Positions 10,201 to 17,860 of a DNA stretch of 64,000 bases are shown here, in pieces. The position numbers and the translations under genes are program-made. The stretch is from Akkermansia muciniphila (GTDB lineage: Bacteria > Verrucomicrobiota > Verrucomicrobiia > Verrucomicrobiales > Akkermansiaceae). The notes under the pieces are model-generated. The model saw nothing but the letters and a program-made list of their open reading frames with translations. It was not told the origin of the DNA and did no database searches. The DNA is taken from positions 248,001 through 312,000 of the forward strand of contig NZ_PJKB01000002.1 of assembly GCF_002884975.1 (NCBI RefSeq), written 5' to 3'. Each line of letters opens with the position of its first letter. Position 1 is the first letter of the stretch.

Positions 10201-10913
10201 GGAATGTAGGCCTTGGTTGCCGTAGAGGTGGAGTCATGCGCTCCAGCGTAAATAGCGCCCCCGATGTTGGAGTGGGCGCTTGTGGGTGAGTGTCCGGTGG
10301 AGTTCCCGCTGAACAGGATGGACTTGGTATTTTCAAAGTCGATCTTTCCCCACGTGAACAGGGCTCCCCCCAGGGCCTGCCCCTGCTGGCTGTCGTCACC
10401 CAGCATGTTGTTGGTGAAGGAAATGTTGCCCATCTGGGAGAAGGTGATGTCTCCCCTTGCGTTCACGGCGCCCCCGGCATTCGTATCCGCATTCACGATG
10501 GACTTGCAATTGTTGAAGGAAAGGTCGCCCATGTCCGTGAAGGTGAGCGTTTCTCCGCGGATGGCGCCTCCGCCTTCATTGTCATTGACCCAGCGGTCGC
10601 TGTGAATGGAGGAACAGTCGTCAAAGCTCATGGACATTCCCGTGCCGGTAAATGTCATGACGGACTCGCTGGCGGGCTGGGTGTGGTCCGCCAGTTGGTT
10701 GAAGAAGACGCTCCCTGCGAAGACGGTGTCTTCCGTCCGGAATCCGGAAAAGCTCAGGTCCTCCTTCAAGGTGTAAGTAATGCTGTCCTGCGTCTCCTGG
10801 CGCGTGTCAACGGTGCCCTGATAGAGGTCTTCAGCCTGCTGGGCTGTTCCCGTCTGCGCCAGGGAGGCTGTCATCAGGAGAAGGATGGCGGATACTGCAA
10901 ATTTTGGTTTCAT
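7260..10913 (-). CDS. Pmp-like autotransporter, outer-membrane beta-barrel
   Basis: 1217 residues. An N-terminal Sec signal peptide ends near ASLAQTGTAQQ. A passenger of about 850 residues consists of irregular repeats of 22-40 residues carrying FxxN-like (FTNN, FSGN, FENN, FKNN, FEGN, FINN) and GGA[ILV]-like (GGAI, GGAV, GGAL) tetrapeptides. A C-terminal autotransporter barrel of about 280 residues ends in the expected Phe (GVSYAF). FxxN and GGAI are the hallmarks of chlamydial polymorphic membrane proteins, which fold as beta-helices and act as adhesins, so surface exposure and adhesion are inferred. It is monocistronic, with a long leader region upstream and a strong terminator downstream. 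Confidence 0.88.
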   Translation of the reverse strand: MKPKFAVSAILLLMTASLAQTGTAQQAEDLYQGTVDTRQETQDSITYTLKEDLSFSGFRTEDTVFAGSVFFNQLADHTQPASESVMTFTGTGMSMSFDDCSSIHSDRWVNDNEGGGAIRGETLTFTDMGDLSFNNCKSIVNADTNAGGAVNARGDITFSQMGNISFTNNMLGDDSQQGQALGGALFTWGKIDFENTKSILFSGNSTGHSPTSAHSNIGGAIYAGAHDSTSTATKAYIPAGEYALTFQNVNGDMTFENNSAWMAGAIYAYAGAVDGQENTGGGMKIAGVTGDVVFKNNRADAGELTSEWNGNFGAVYSGQDLDISNIGGDLRFEGNQASNSAGAFGVSGSLNLNNVGSITFINNHADNTYAVGWVSKDWNVTNTGDITISGNSSDKQMGGVAVFGNTTFSNNGNITVKGNSTKGSNGALRFYGTFSVTDAGNISLSGNSADQYNGAIEVTGNTSFTRTGNISMDNNTAGWHYGVGQFHGDLSFANTGDISISNNKSTDYGYGALLVDGKTSFVNTGKVTISGNSAKWDVGALQGANGLEFINNRGGVLIENNSVDGVAGAMLLYYKDAVFSADQGDIIVKGNTEKRGGANPILNSLVFGTNGSASMDSVVLRAQEGRTVTFYDPFRNEGDGAEYDNIVFDFNKSEGVDTTPYNGTAPEFKGTIRFSGAEADKLITQAAGESEGDWQNRLAESKYFNVSGKTTLHDGTLILEDGVTYGNKDLTKNSSFTVNKGILEITGNSSVNSKDITIESGVTLRTGRGAAFRGDTIDISKGVIFDFRPFMDDYSSGLSIEQANSHTMGGSMGVADSLEDYAHKRWAQKQRFLAMSIEDAAIPGTSGDFDNIYSSATGTDTVNSPYTYEGYWTKEWEDQDGDGINDHLYAVWNPTDDIEEILPELAGADIGNSMWSSASNMKSVSNAALGQVGITRFLMGPKNNFWIKGMGDFTYHATRDGIDGYDYNGGGYAVGADRRFTPNTILGAAFGNLYGTNKSRSWPSEVDQTSYVALLYGAWRKQLAPKDMLTISGTAGFGWTTNKLDSYYDGGASHGKWQNRMGFATLQATWDHSLNKGWTLSPFLGIEYTQVNQNSFTETGYDARHFDRGNLKNLSLPVGVGVSKALQFSNGVLWVNSLSVSYVPDVVRDNPETRATRLLNDFSWTARGSRPDRNAVRVNYNSTVVINPKWTAYAGYEFEGRSKSTYHRVNAGVSYAF

Positions 10914-11386
10914 TAGTATGCGGTAAGGTTCTTTGTTAGGTCCCAGACCTGAGCCGTCTTTTGCCCGGGCGCCCGGGTGGGGGCTGTTGCGCGCACCGGC
11001 ACTGGTGTCTGGAAACTATGAGAGTCCCTAAAGGGCGTTTTTTCTCAACGGATGTCATGCTGCATCAGAAGGCTGTTCTAACATATAATTCCGCTTGGCC
11101 ATTGAACCTGAAAACGTCCGGCTCCCTTATCTGTGAAAATATGGCCTGTGTCATACATAAGGTCTTTTGTGAGTGTAGGTCAGGAAATATAACAAATTTT
11201 GTAATTTAATGATTTTTAGTAATGGGTGGATAATAAAATAAAGCTTGTTCCTGTATTTTTGTAGAAAAGTTATGCAGGGGTGAATGACAATAGAAATATG
11301 AACACTTTTGTTCGTGAAGGCTTCTATCCTTCATGCGGGCGGTCTTTCACGGCTGGCCCGGAAACGATGAAACAATAGATACCGTC
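10914..11386. other. Long intergenic region between the divergent autotransporter and gadB genes
   Basis: No plausible gene. The autotransporter side holds a perfect 14-base palindrome CCCGGGCGCCCGGG (10964-10977) and AGGTC-CCA-GACCT (10938-10950), both in the likely leader of that mRNA. The gadB side (about 11150-11330) is clearly AT-richer than the surroundings, as expected for a regulated promoter. I could not assign convincing -35/-10 boxes. Confidence 0.5.
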
Positions 11387-12787
11387 ATGTTTGATCCAAA
11401 TCAAAAACCCGATACAGCCCGGGCAGAAAATTCCATTTTCGGCTCTCCGGAAGCAGACAACCTCCTGCCCAAGGACCAGTTCCCGGATTACGCCATGCGC
11501 GCAGAAGACGCCTTCCAGCTGGTGTCCGATGAATTAATGCTGGACGGCAACGCCCGCCAGAACCTTGCAACCTTCTGCCAGACATGGGATGAAAAGCAGG
11601 TCAGGATGCTGATGAATCTCAGCATTAACAAAAATATGATCGACAAGGATGAATATCCCCAGACAGCCGCCATTGAAATGCGCTGCGCTGCGATCATTGC
11701 CAATCTTTGGAACGCCAGCCAGGATGAAAAGCCCATCGGCTGTTCCACCATCGGTTCCAGTGAAGCATGCATGCTTGGCGGCATGGCTGCCCTGTGGCGC
11801 TGGAGAGCCCGCCAGAAGGCTGCCGGAAAACCCACTGACAAGCCCAACCTGGTATGCGGGCCCGTCCAGATCTGCTGGCACAAGTTCTGCCGCTACTGGG
11901 ACATTGAAATGCGTGAAATCCCCATGTCACCCGGAAAATGGAAGATGGATGTGGACAGCATGCTGGAACAGATTGATGAAAACACCATCGTGGTGGTTCC
12001 CACCTTCGGCGTGACCTATACGGGCGCTTATGAACTGCCTGCGGAAATTGCCAAGGCCCTGGACGATTACGAAGACAGGACCGGTATCAGTGTGGACATC
12101 CACGTGGACGGCGCCAGCGGCGGCTTCCTGGCCCCGTTCTGCGCTCCGGACATCGTCTTTGACTTCCGTATTCCCCGCGTCAAATCCATCAGCGCTTCCG
12201 GCCACAAATACGGTCTTGCTCCGCTCGGAGTGGGCTGGGTGGTATGGAGAGACATTGCCGACCTGCCTGAAGGGTTGATCTTCAACGTCAACTATCTTGG
12301 AGGTGAAATCCCCAACTTCGCCATCAACTTCTCACGGCCGGCCGGACAGATCATCTGCCAGTATTATGACTTCATCCGTCTGGGCAAGGAAGGGTATACC
12401 AACATCCATACCCAGGCCTATGAAGTGGCCAAGTACATTTCAGATGAGGTTTCCAAGCTGGGGCCGTACGAATTCATTTGCACGGGCGATCCGGAAAAGG
12501 GCATTCCCGCCGTCTGTTTCTTCATCAAGGACGGAGCCAAGACGAACTATACCCTCTTCGACCTCTCGGACAAACTGAGAACCCGCGGCTGGCAGGTGCC
12601 CGCCTTCACCCTCCCGGCAAATTGCCAGGATACGGTGGTGATGCGCGTCATGGTCCGCCAGGGCTTCTCCAAGGACCTTGCAGACCTGTTCCTTGAAGAC
12701 TTCAAGCGCATGCTTGCCTTCTTCGAGAAGCACCCGGTCACTTCCCCGATGACGGCGGAAGAAGGCACGGCCTTCCACCACTCCTGA
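11387..12787 (+). CDS. gadB: Glutamate decarboxylase
   Basis: A PLP enzyme converting glutamate to GABA and CO2, consuming a proton; in other gut bacteria it gives acid tolerance with a glutamate/GABA antiporter. The frame is open from 11333, but the ATG at 11387 gives 466 residues, exactly the length of E. coli GadB, and aligns at the N-terminus. The PLP lysine is K274 in [10 protein letters not shown]. The HVDGASGG motif carries the PLP-contacting Asp. The C-terminus reads FHHS with His at 465, the position of the autoinhibitory His of E. coli GadB. No GadC antiporter gene is in the window. Two hairpin terminators follow. Confidence 0.93.
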   Translation: MFDPNQKPDTARAENSIFGSPEADNLLPKDQFPDYAMRAEDAFQLVSDELMLDGNARQNLATFCQTWDEKQVRMLMNLSINKNMIDKDEYPQTAAIEMRCAAIIANLWNASQDEKPIGCSTIGSSEACMLGGMAALWRWRARQKAAGKPTDKPNLVCGPVQICWHKFCRYWDIEMREIPMSPGKWKMDVDSMLEQIDENTIVVVPTFGVTYTGAYELPAEIAKALDDYEDRTGISVDIHVDGASGGFLAPFCAPDIVFDFRIPRVKSISASGHKYGLAPLGVGWVVWRDIADLPEGLIFNVNYLGGEIPNFAINFSRPAGQIICQYYDFIRLGKEGYTNIHTQAYEVAKYISDEVSKLGPYEFICTGDPEKGIPAVCFFIKDGAKTNYTLFDLSDKLRTRGWQVPAFTLPANCQDTVVMRVMVRQGFSKDLADLFLEDFKRMLAFFEKHPVTSPMTAEEGTAFHHS

Positions 12788-12840
12788 TGGAAGACCCGCT
12801 GAGTGATTTTTGTTGGATGAATAAGTGTGTGTAAGCGCAG

Positions 12841-12894
12841 CTCCGCAGTTGCCAAGGTTTGTGCGTGGACCTGGCAGCTGCGGAGTTCTTTTTT
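12841..12894 (+). terminator. Terminator of gadB
   Basis: CTCCGCAGTTGCCAAGG (12841-12857) pairs with CCTGGCAGCTGCGGAG (12870-12885) with minor mismatches, followed by TTCTTTTTT. Confidence 0.75.
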
Positions 12895-12913
12895 GCTCCC
12901 TTCACTTTCCCGT

Positions 12914-12955
12914 AAAAAACACCGGGTCTGCCTGTAAGCAAACCCGGTGTTTTTT
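12914..12955. terminator. Bidirectional terminator
   Basis: AAAAAACACCGGGT (12914-12927) and ACCCGGTGTTTTTT (12942-12955) form a perfect stem flanked by A- and T-runs, usable on both strands between convergent genes. Confidence 0.75.
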
Positions 12956-13240
12956 ATATGGGAAAAGGCATGCGGCTTATTTTGCGGCAGTCAGGTTGCG
13001 GGGCAGGGCCCGGCGTGCCTGGAAAAAATTCCCGGCTGCGCCATGCTGCAGATTTGATGATTTTGCGCTAGCTCCGGAACGGGGGCGGCTTCCCGGCTGG
13101 GGCGGTGCAAGGGGTGGGCATCAGCACAAAATACTTCACCGGCCATGTTCGCATGGCGGAAAAAAGAAGGAGGGCATCCTGCGGAAAGGAGCCTTCAATC
13201 CGCTTTAATCCCGGAGCCGGTGGGGCGGCGGGAATTGTGT

Positions 13241-13972
13241 TCAGCTGATGCAGCGGAAGTAATAATCCACGCGGGAAATGAACCAGGACCATTTGAAGCC
13301 GGGCTTGCCGTTGTCCAGCAGCAGGTGCGGGCAGCGCTTTCCGGTCCAGTAGTAATGCGGTACGACGTTCCGCAGGGGAATATCGTAGGCATACATGTTA
13401 TAGGCGGCCAACTTGGCAGCGCGGTCAAAAGTCTTCACGATGCTCTGGCCGCGTTTTTCACACATTTCAATGCCGATGGAGTACAGGTCCCCGGGGCCGC
13501 CGCGGTCCGCATGGCGGCCCGTTTCATTCAGAGGGATGTGCTGCATGGCTACATACGGGTCCACCGTGTAATGCCAGTTGCAGTGCAGTGCGCCGTTATT
13601 CAGGGCGCGTGCATGCTGCATGGCGTCTGCGGACGGGTTTTCCGTATTGTGCATGGTGATGAAGCGCGGCTTCATCCGGGAGGAGCGCCGGCGCAGCGGG
13701 GAAGAGCTGGGCATGAACATCGGGTGCACATTGCATTCCGCCAGCAGCTGCCGCGGGGAGCGCTTCACCAGGGGAACGCCGGAGGGTTTGAAGGAGATCA
13801 TGGGCGCCATTCCGGCTTTGCCGGAGGGTTCCGAACAACTGGTCAGGGCCAGCAGGGCGGCGGCTTCCATCAGGAAGGTGCGGCGGTCAATGCCCCGGAC
13901 TTTTTCCAGCATGGGCTGGAGCTGTCCGGAAACGCGGCCAAGATAAGTGGCGATGGTGGAAATATTGCTCAT
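13241..13972 (-). CDS. N-acetylmuramoyl-L-alanine amidase (Amidase_2 fold), exported lipoprotein
   Basis: 243 residues. The Amidase_2/T7-lysozyme zinc ligands are recognisable: H108 in ITMHNTE, H206 and C214 in VVPHYYWTGKRCPHLLL. The protein should cut the MurNAc-L-Ala bond of peptidoglycan during wall turnover. Export signals are unusual. After a 28-residue N-region comes DRRTFLM (R30-R31, twin-arginine-like), then a hydrophobic stretch ending ALTSC (C46), a lipobox. I infer a Tat- or Sec-exported lipoprotein. It is a single gene with no clear promoter recognised. Confidence 0.8.
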   Translation of the reverse strand: MSNISTIATYLGRVSGQLQPMLEKVRGIDRRTFLMEAAALLALTSCSEPSGKAGMAPMISFKPSGVPLVKRSPRQLLAECNVHPMFMPSSSPLRRRSSRMKPRFITMHNTENPSADAMQHARALNNGALHCNWHYTVDPYVAMQHIPLNETGRHADRGGPGDLYSIGIEMCEKRGQSIVKTFDRAAKLAAYNMYAYDIPLRNVVPHYYWTGKRCPHLLLDNGKPGFKWSWFISRVDYYFRCIS

Positions 13973-14055
13973 ACGGCTGTCCGGGGGTGGGGATTTGCGG
14001 CGCTGATGCGGGAAAAGTTTAGTTCAAGCTAAGATTCACTTCGCTTCTTTGCAAC

Positions 14056-14103
14056 GAAAAAGTGTGAAAGCTTTAGCTTTGTGCTGAATTCTTCACGCTT
14101 TTT
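14056..14103. terminator. Bidirectional hairpin after manA
   Basis: AAAAAGTGTGAA (14056-14067) pairs with TTCACGCTTTTTT (14091-14103) with one G-T pair. On the minus strand it follows the manA stop codon and ends in a T-run. Confidence 0.6.
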
Positions 14104-14118
14104 GTCATATTGGCCTGT

Positions 14119-15063
14119 TCAAACCGTTGTTAAAAGCAAAACGGTCTCCGGCTCCGCGGCGGTTACGGCGTCCGCGCCTACCGGGGAAAGGATGAATTCC
14201 CCCTGCCGGGCCGTTTTTCCGCCCCATGTTACGGAGCCGCGGAGAACCGTAAAAATGGCAAAGCGGGAAGCGTCCGGCTGGGTGAACCGGGCCCCTCTGT
14301 CCAGCCGGTATTCCTCCATGGTGAAATGCGGCATTTCGGTCAGGTAGCCGGGGCGACGGCTGAGTTCCCGGAATTCCGCGATGGAATCCAGAGCCTGGTC
14401 CATATGCAGTTCCCTCCCTTTTCCTGAAGCGTCCGTCCGGTTCCAGTCGTAGAGACGGTAGGTAGTGTCGCTGTTCTGCTGGATTTCCGCAATGAGGTGT
14501 CCGGCGCCGATGGCGTGGACCAGGCCCGCGGGAATGTAGAGGTGTTCGCCTTCCTTCAAATGGGTGGAACGTATCAATGCTTCCATCCGGCCCGTTTCCG
14601 CCGCGCGGCGGATGTCTCCGGGTGTGGCGTCTTCTTCCATACCTCTGTAAATCAGCGCGTCCGGTTCTGCGTTCAGCACGTACCAGACTTCGTTTTTAAC
14701 TTCTCCGTTCAGGGCGGCTGCCGTGCGTTCCGGGGGATGCACCTGGACGGAAAGGTTTTCACGGGCATCCAGAATTTTGCAGAGCAGGGGAAAGCTCGGA
14801 AAACGTTCATAGCCGGGGCCGAAAATTTCCTCCCTCCGTTCCTCCCACAGCCGGTGCAGGGGCATTCCTTCCCATTCTCCTTCCCGCACCATGCTCATGG
14901 CTTCCGGACGGTCGCTGATTTCCCAGGCTTCCCCGTAGGCCGTTTCCCGGTCGGGCAATTCCCGGCCCAGCAAGGTTCTCATGTACTGGCCGCCCCAGAT
15001 GCGGGGCTGGTATAGGGAGTGAAAGCGGAAAGGCTGCATGGTAATAAAAGGAACGTAGGCCAT
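14119..15063 (-). CDS. manA: Mannose-6-phosphate isomerase, class I (short type)
   Basis: 314 residues, a cupin-fold zinc enzyme interconverting fructose-6-P and mannose-6-P, the entry to GDP-mannose and GDP-fucose. Visible motifs: IWGGQYMRTLLG, the metal site QVHPPE, LYIPAGLVHAIGAG and IAEIQQNSDTTYRLYDWNR. The length matches the short ManA/Pmi type common in Firmicutes, not the roughly 390-residue E. coli type. The start could also be the Met nine residues in. It lies about 4 kb from gmd/fcl on the same strand, consistent with one pathway, though not adjacent. Confidence 0.92.
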   Translation of the reverse strand: MAYVPFITMQPFRFHSLYQPRIWGGQYMRTLLGRELPDRETAYGEAWEISDRPEAMSMVREGEWEGMPLHRLWEERREEIFGPGYERFPSFPLLCKILDARENLSVQVHPPERTAAALNGEVKNEVWYVLNAEPDALIYRGMEEDATPGDIRRAAETGRMEALIRSTHLKEGEHLYIPAGLVHAIGAGHLIAEIQQNSDTTYRLYDWNRTDASGKGRELHMDQALDSIAEFRELSRRPGYLTEMPHFTMEEYRLDRGARFTQPDASRFAIFTVLRGSVTWGGKTARQGEFILSPVGADAVTAAEPETVLLLTTV

Positions 15064-15082
15064 CTTTTACAGGCACACAAGC

Positions 15083-15110
15083 AAAATGCCCGCAGGAGGC
15101 CTGCGGGCAT
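15083..15110 (-). terminator. Terminator of the PA14-like gene
   Basis: ATGCCCGCAGG (15086-15096) / CCTGCGGGCAT (15100-15110) with a 3-base loop; the minus strand continues into TTTTGC. Confidence 0.75.
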
Positions 15111-15137
15111 GGAGAAGGGATAATCGTGCGTTTCCGG

Positions 15138-16385
15138 TTATTTGATGGATTCCCAGACGATGCCGATTTCATCAAACGGCACGTATTCCTTGTTTTTGTC
15201 CGGCTTTGGTACGCCGTAATTGGTCCGGAACAGGGGGAGAATGGGAGCTCCCGTCTTCGGGTCCTTGCTCATGGGCGGCACGCCCACTTCTTCCAGAAGA
15301 AGAGTCATGCCAAATTCCCCGCCGGGACCTTCGCTAACCAGGATTTCAATGGGGTATACCTTGCCTTGCTCCACCGTGAACGGCTTGCCGGCGGCTACGC
15401 CGCGCATGGTGTTGTTCCAGTGTCCGGAAGTGCCGTACTTGTAGAACGTGACGGGCGGAACGTTGATGCCGATGTCCTTGAGTTCCTTTTTCTGCGCATC
15501 GTTGCCGGGTTTGCCTTCCATGGCATCCAGCCATTGCGCGTTGTTCGCCGTCATTTTTCCCAGGGAGGCGGATTCCCAGCCGTAATCGAATACGTTCTGG
15601 TTATTGAACCGCACTGCCAGATAGTCGTCTCCCAGGCCCACAAAGCGGAACGTTCCGGACTTGGGCGCGCGAACCTTGCCGCGGTAAATGGCAAGCCACT
15701 GGCTGGGTTTGACCTTGTCGTCGCATCCGTAGGCCTTGGGCGCGTCTTTAGCGGGGGTTCTGGGGATGTAGAACTGGGCGGCGTACAGCTGCTGGGGCGC
15801 CTTGTAAAAGCGGTTCAGCTCCGATTCATTCCAGCCTTTGTTGACAAAGCGGGAAAGAAAGGCGCGGTACTGCTCCATGTTCATATTGGTGGGACGCCCT
15901 CCGGGCGTCTGCTTGGCGTCGTAAAAGGTCCCCACCAGCGTACTGCCGGAAGGCTGGGACGTGCCGAATGCAGAAGTGGAATCTCCCAGGTCGGGGCCGA
16001 ATCCGTCTCCCATGCCAAGCGCGGTCCCTTCCTCCAGCATGACGGGTTCGTCCGGGGGATCAATGTCAATTTTGGGGAGGCTGACCGGGGCGGCGGCCGC
16101 GGCCACCACTACCTTGACGGGCGTTTCCGCATGGGAGGAAGAGGAAGTTTCCCTCTGCACTTCCGGCGGAGGGGGCGTATCCGCCGGGGGGGCATCGTCA
16201 GGCGTGATGTAGCCTACCACCTTGGGCTCTTCCGGGGAAGCGATGATGATGGTCAGGGAATAGAGAATGGCTCCGGCAAGAATGACGGAGAGAAAGGATG
16301 TCGCCAGTGCGGCAATGTAATTTTTCCGCCTTTCCTTGCGCAGCGTGTCTACTGCTTCTTCTGTGGGTTCGATATGAAGGCTCAT
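15138..16385 (-). CDS. Single-pass membrane protein with PA14-like domain
   Basis: The ATG at 16385 gives 415 residues (the frame stays open 24 codons further, into repeats). Order: a short charged cytoplasmic N-terminus, a transmembrane helix at about 23-47 (NYIAALATSFLSVILAG...), a Pro-rich stretch (DDAPPADTPPPPEV), an Ala/Pro linker, then a globular part. Around residues 240-290 it contains AIYRGKVRAPKSGTFRFVG and LGDDYLAVRFNN, typical of PA14-like carbohydrate-binding beta-barrels. The layout recalls TonB-like periplasm-spanning proteins without a TonB C-terminus. Function is unknown; a glycan- or envelope-binding role is inference. A TAACA repeat cluster lies directly upstream. Confidence 0.7.
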   Translation of the reverse strand: MSLHIEPTEEAVDTLRKERRKNYIAALATSFLSVILAGAILYSLTIIIASPEEPKVVGYITPDDAPPADTPPPPEVQRETSSSSHAETPVKVVVAAAAAPVSLPKIDIDPPDEPVMLEEGTALGMGDGFGPDLGDSTSAFGTSQPSGSTLVGTFYDAKQTPGGRPTNMNMEQYRAFLSRFVNKGWNESELNRFYKAPQQLYAAQFYIPRTPAKDAPKAYGCDDKVKPSQWLAIYRGKVRAPKSGTFRFVGLGDDYLAVRFNNQNVFDYGWESASLGKMTANNAQWLDAMEGKPGNDAQKKELKDIGINVPPVTFYKYGTSGHWNNTMRGVAAGKPFTVEQGKVYPIEILVSEGPGGEFGMTLLLEEVGVPPMSKDPKTGAPILPLFRTNYGVPKPDKNKEYVPFDEIGIVWESIK

Positions 16386-16395
16386 GCATATATGA

Positions 16396-16456
16396 TAACA
16401 CAGGAGCTCCATATGTTGAGTAACATGCGGATAACAAGGATAACATGTCGGTAACA
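16396..16456 (-). repeat. Cluster of TAACA repeats upstream of the PA14-like gene
   Basis: TAACA occurs at 16396, 16421, 16432, 16441 and 16452. The last four are 11, 9 and 11 bases apart, about one helical turn each, so the same face of the DNA is presented. This is a likely regulator-binding array in the promoter region of the minus-strand gene. Confidence 0.5.
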
Positions 16457-16464
16457 AAAAGGAG

Positions 16465-16497
16465 CGGAAACCCGGTGGCTAAGCCACGTTGGCCGGG
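16465..16497 (-). terminator. Terminator after the NhaC-type antiporter gene
   Basis: CCCGG (16471-16475) and CCGGG (16493-16497) enclose TGGC-TAA-GCCA. On the minus strand the hairpin leads into TTTCCGCTCCTTTTT. Confidence 0.5.
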
Positions 16498-16503
16498 CGT
16501 CCG

Positions 16504-17829
16504 TCAGCTTTTCCTGTGCCGTCTTGTCCTTCCGGGAGCCAGAGCGATGGCGGCAATGGAGCAAACTCCCAGAATCAGAGGATAGTACAGGTATTCCATG
16601 ATCATGAGGGGGGAAACCTGGGCAATGCCCGCCGCCATCAGCATCTGGGCTCCGTAGGGGATGATGCCCTGGACCAGGCAGGAGAACGTATCCAGAATGC
16701 TGGCGCTGCGCCTGGGCGGAATGTGGAATTTGTCACTGATCTCCTTGGCGATGGGGCCTACCGTGATGATGGCGATCGTGTTGTTGGCCGTGCAGAGATT
16801 GGCCATGGAGACAAGGGCCGCGATGCTGAATTCAGCCCCGCGCCGCCCCCGGATGTGGGACGTGATTTTTCCAATGATGTAGGCGATGCCGCCGTTATGG
16901 CGGATCAGGGCCAGCACGCCGCCCGCCAGCAGGGTGACGATGATCAGTTCCCCCATGCCGGTCATGCCGGCGCCCATGGCGCGGAACCAGGCCATGAAGG
17001 AAAAATACCCCATGCCGACTCCGACAAGTCCCGTGGCGAGCAGCCCCAGCGTCAGGACGGCCATTACATGGATGCCGGCCAAGGCCGTCACCAGCACAAG
17101 CAGGTAGGGGAAAACCTTCATCCATTCAATGGGGGCGTCTCCCATGGGGGGAGACTGCACGTGCCAGCCCAGCAGCACATAACAGGCCAGGGCCAGCAGG
17201 GCAGCGGGGAAAACCACCTTCACGTTGGCCCGGAACTTGTCCCGCATGGCACAGCCCTGCGTTCGGGTGGCTGCAATCGTGGTGTCTGAAATAAAGGAAA
17301 GATTGTCTCCGAAAAACGCGCCTCCCACCACAATGGCCGTCATCATCCCTGTGCTGGCCTGCGTAGCTTCGGCCAATCCCACGGCTACCGGAGCCAGCGC
17401 CACGATGGTGCCCACGGAAGTGCCTACGGAAAGGGAAATGAAGCATGAGGCGATGAAGACGCTGGCGAGCAGCAGGTTGTCCGGCAGAAGGCGCAGGGTA
17501 AGCTGCACAGTGGCGTCAATGGCGCCCATATCCCTTGCGGACTGGGCGAATGCGCCCGCCAGCACGAAAATCCAGATCATCATCAGGATATTCCTGTTGG
17601 CCACGCCGGAGGAGAACAGGTCCACCCGCTCCGCCATGCTTTTCCCGCGGGTGATGAGTACTGCCCAGACAGCCGCAGCCGTAAAGGCCACCGTCACCGG
17701 GACAGCGTAAAAATCCTGTACGGCTACGGAGATAACCAGGTAAAGCAGGAAGAAAACCAGCAGGGGGCTCAGCGCCCACAGGCTGGGTTTGACTGGAGCC
17801 GTATCATGACTGTCTGGAAGGTGGCTCAT
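16504..17829 (-). CDS. NhaC-family Na+/H+ antiporter
   Basis: The ATG at 17829 gives 441 residues (start MSHLPDSHD); the longer open frame would run into fcl. About 11 hydrophobic helices. The family signature GDNLSFISDTT (NhaC usually GDxxSPISDTT) follows SVGTSVGTIVALAPVAVG. A second conserved polar region is SMANLCTANNTIAIITVGPIAKEI. It exchanges Na+ (or a coupled organic acid) for protons across the inner membrane. The usual Pro of the signature is Phe here. It lies 31 bases downstream of fcl on the same strand and may share its transcript, with no obvious functional link. Confidence 0.85.
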   Translation of the reverse strand: MSHLPDSHDTAPVKPSLWALSPLLVFFLLYLVISVAVQDFYAVPVTVAFTAAAVWAVLITRGKSMAERVDLFSSGVANRNILMMIWIFVLAGAFAQSARDMGAIDATVQLTLRLLPDNLLLASVFIASCFISLSVGTSVGTIVALAPVAVGLAEATQASTGMMTAIVVGGAFFGDNLSFISDTTIAATRTQGCAMRDKFRANVKVVFPAALLALACYVLLGWHVQSPPMGDAPIEWMKVFPYLLVLVTALAGIHVMAVLTLGLLATGLVGVGMGYFSFMAWFRAMGAGMTGMGELIIVTLLAGGVLALIRHNGGIAYIIGKITSHIRGRRGAEFSIAALVSMANLCTANNTIAIITVGPIAKEISDKFHIPPRRSASILDTFSCLVQGIIPYGAQMLMAAGIAQVSPLMIMEYLYYPLILGVCSIAAIALAPGRTRRHRKS

Positions 17830-17860
17830 GGACGGTGCGGGCTTGCCGGAGGCGGGTAAG

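Larger units (their letters stand above)
12788..13240. other. Intergenic region between the convergent gadB and amidase genes
   Basis: Contains the two terminators listed separately. The rest (about 12960-13240) has no credible ORF. A small hairpin GCCATG-TTCG-CATGGC (13142-13157) is followed by GGAAAAAA rather than a T-run, so its role is unclear. Confidence 0.5.

Noticed and set aside
8700-10600. CRISPR-like regular repeats
   Set aside because: The periodicity comes from coding repeats of the autotransporter passenger; units vary in length and sequence and there are no identical direct repeats with unique spacers.
11333-11386. Earlier ATG for glutamate decarboxylase
   Set aside because: 18 extra residues absent from GadB; the internal ATG gives the family length of 466.
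13142-13157. Hairpin GCCATG-TTCG-CATGGC as a terminator
   Set aside because: Followed by GGAAAAAA on the plus strand and by no T-run on the minus strand.
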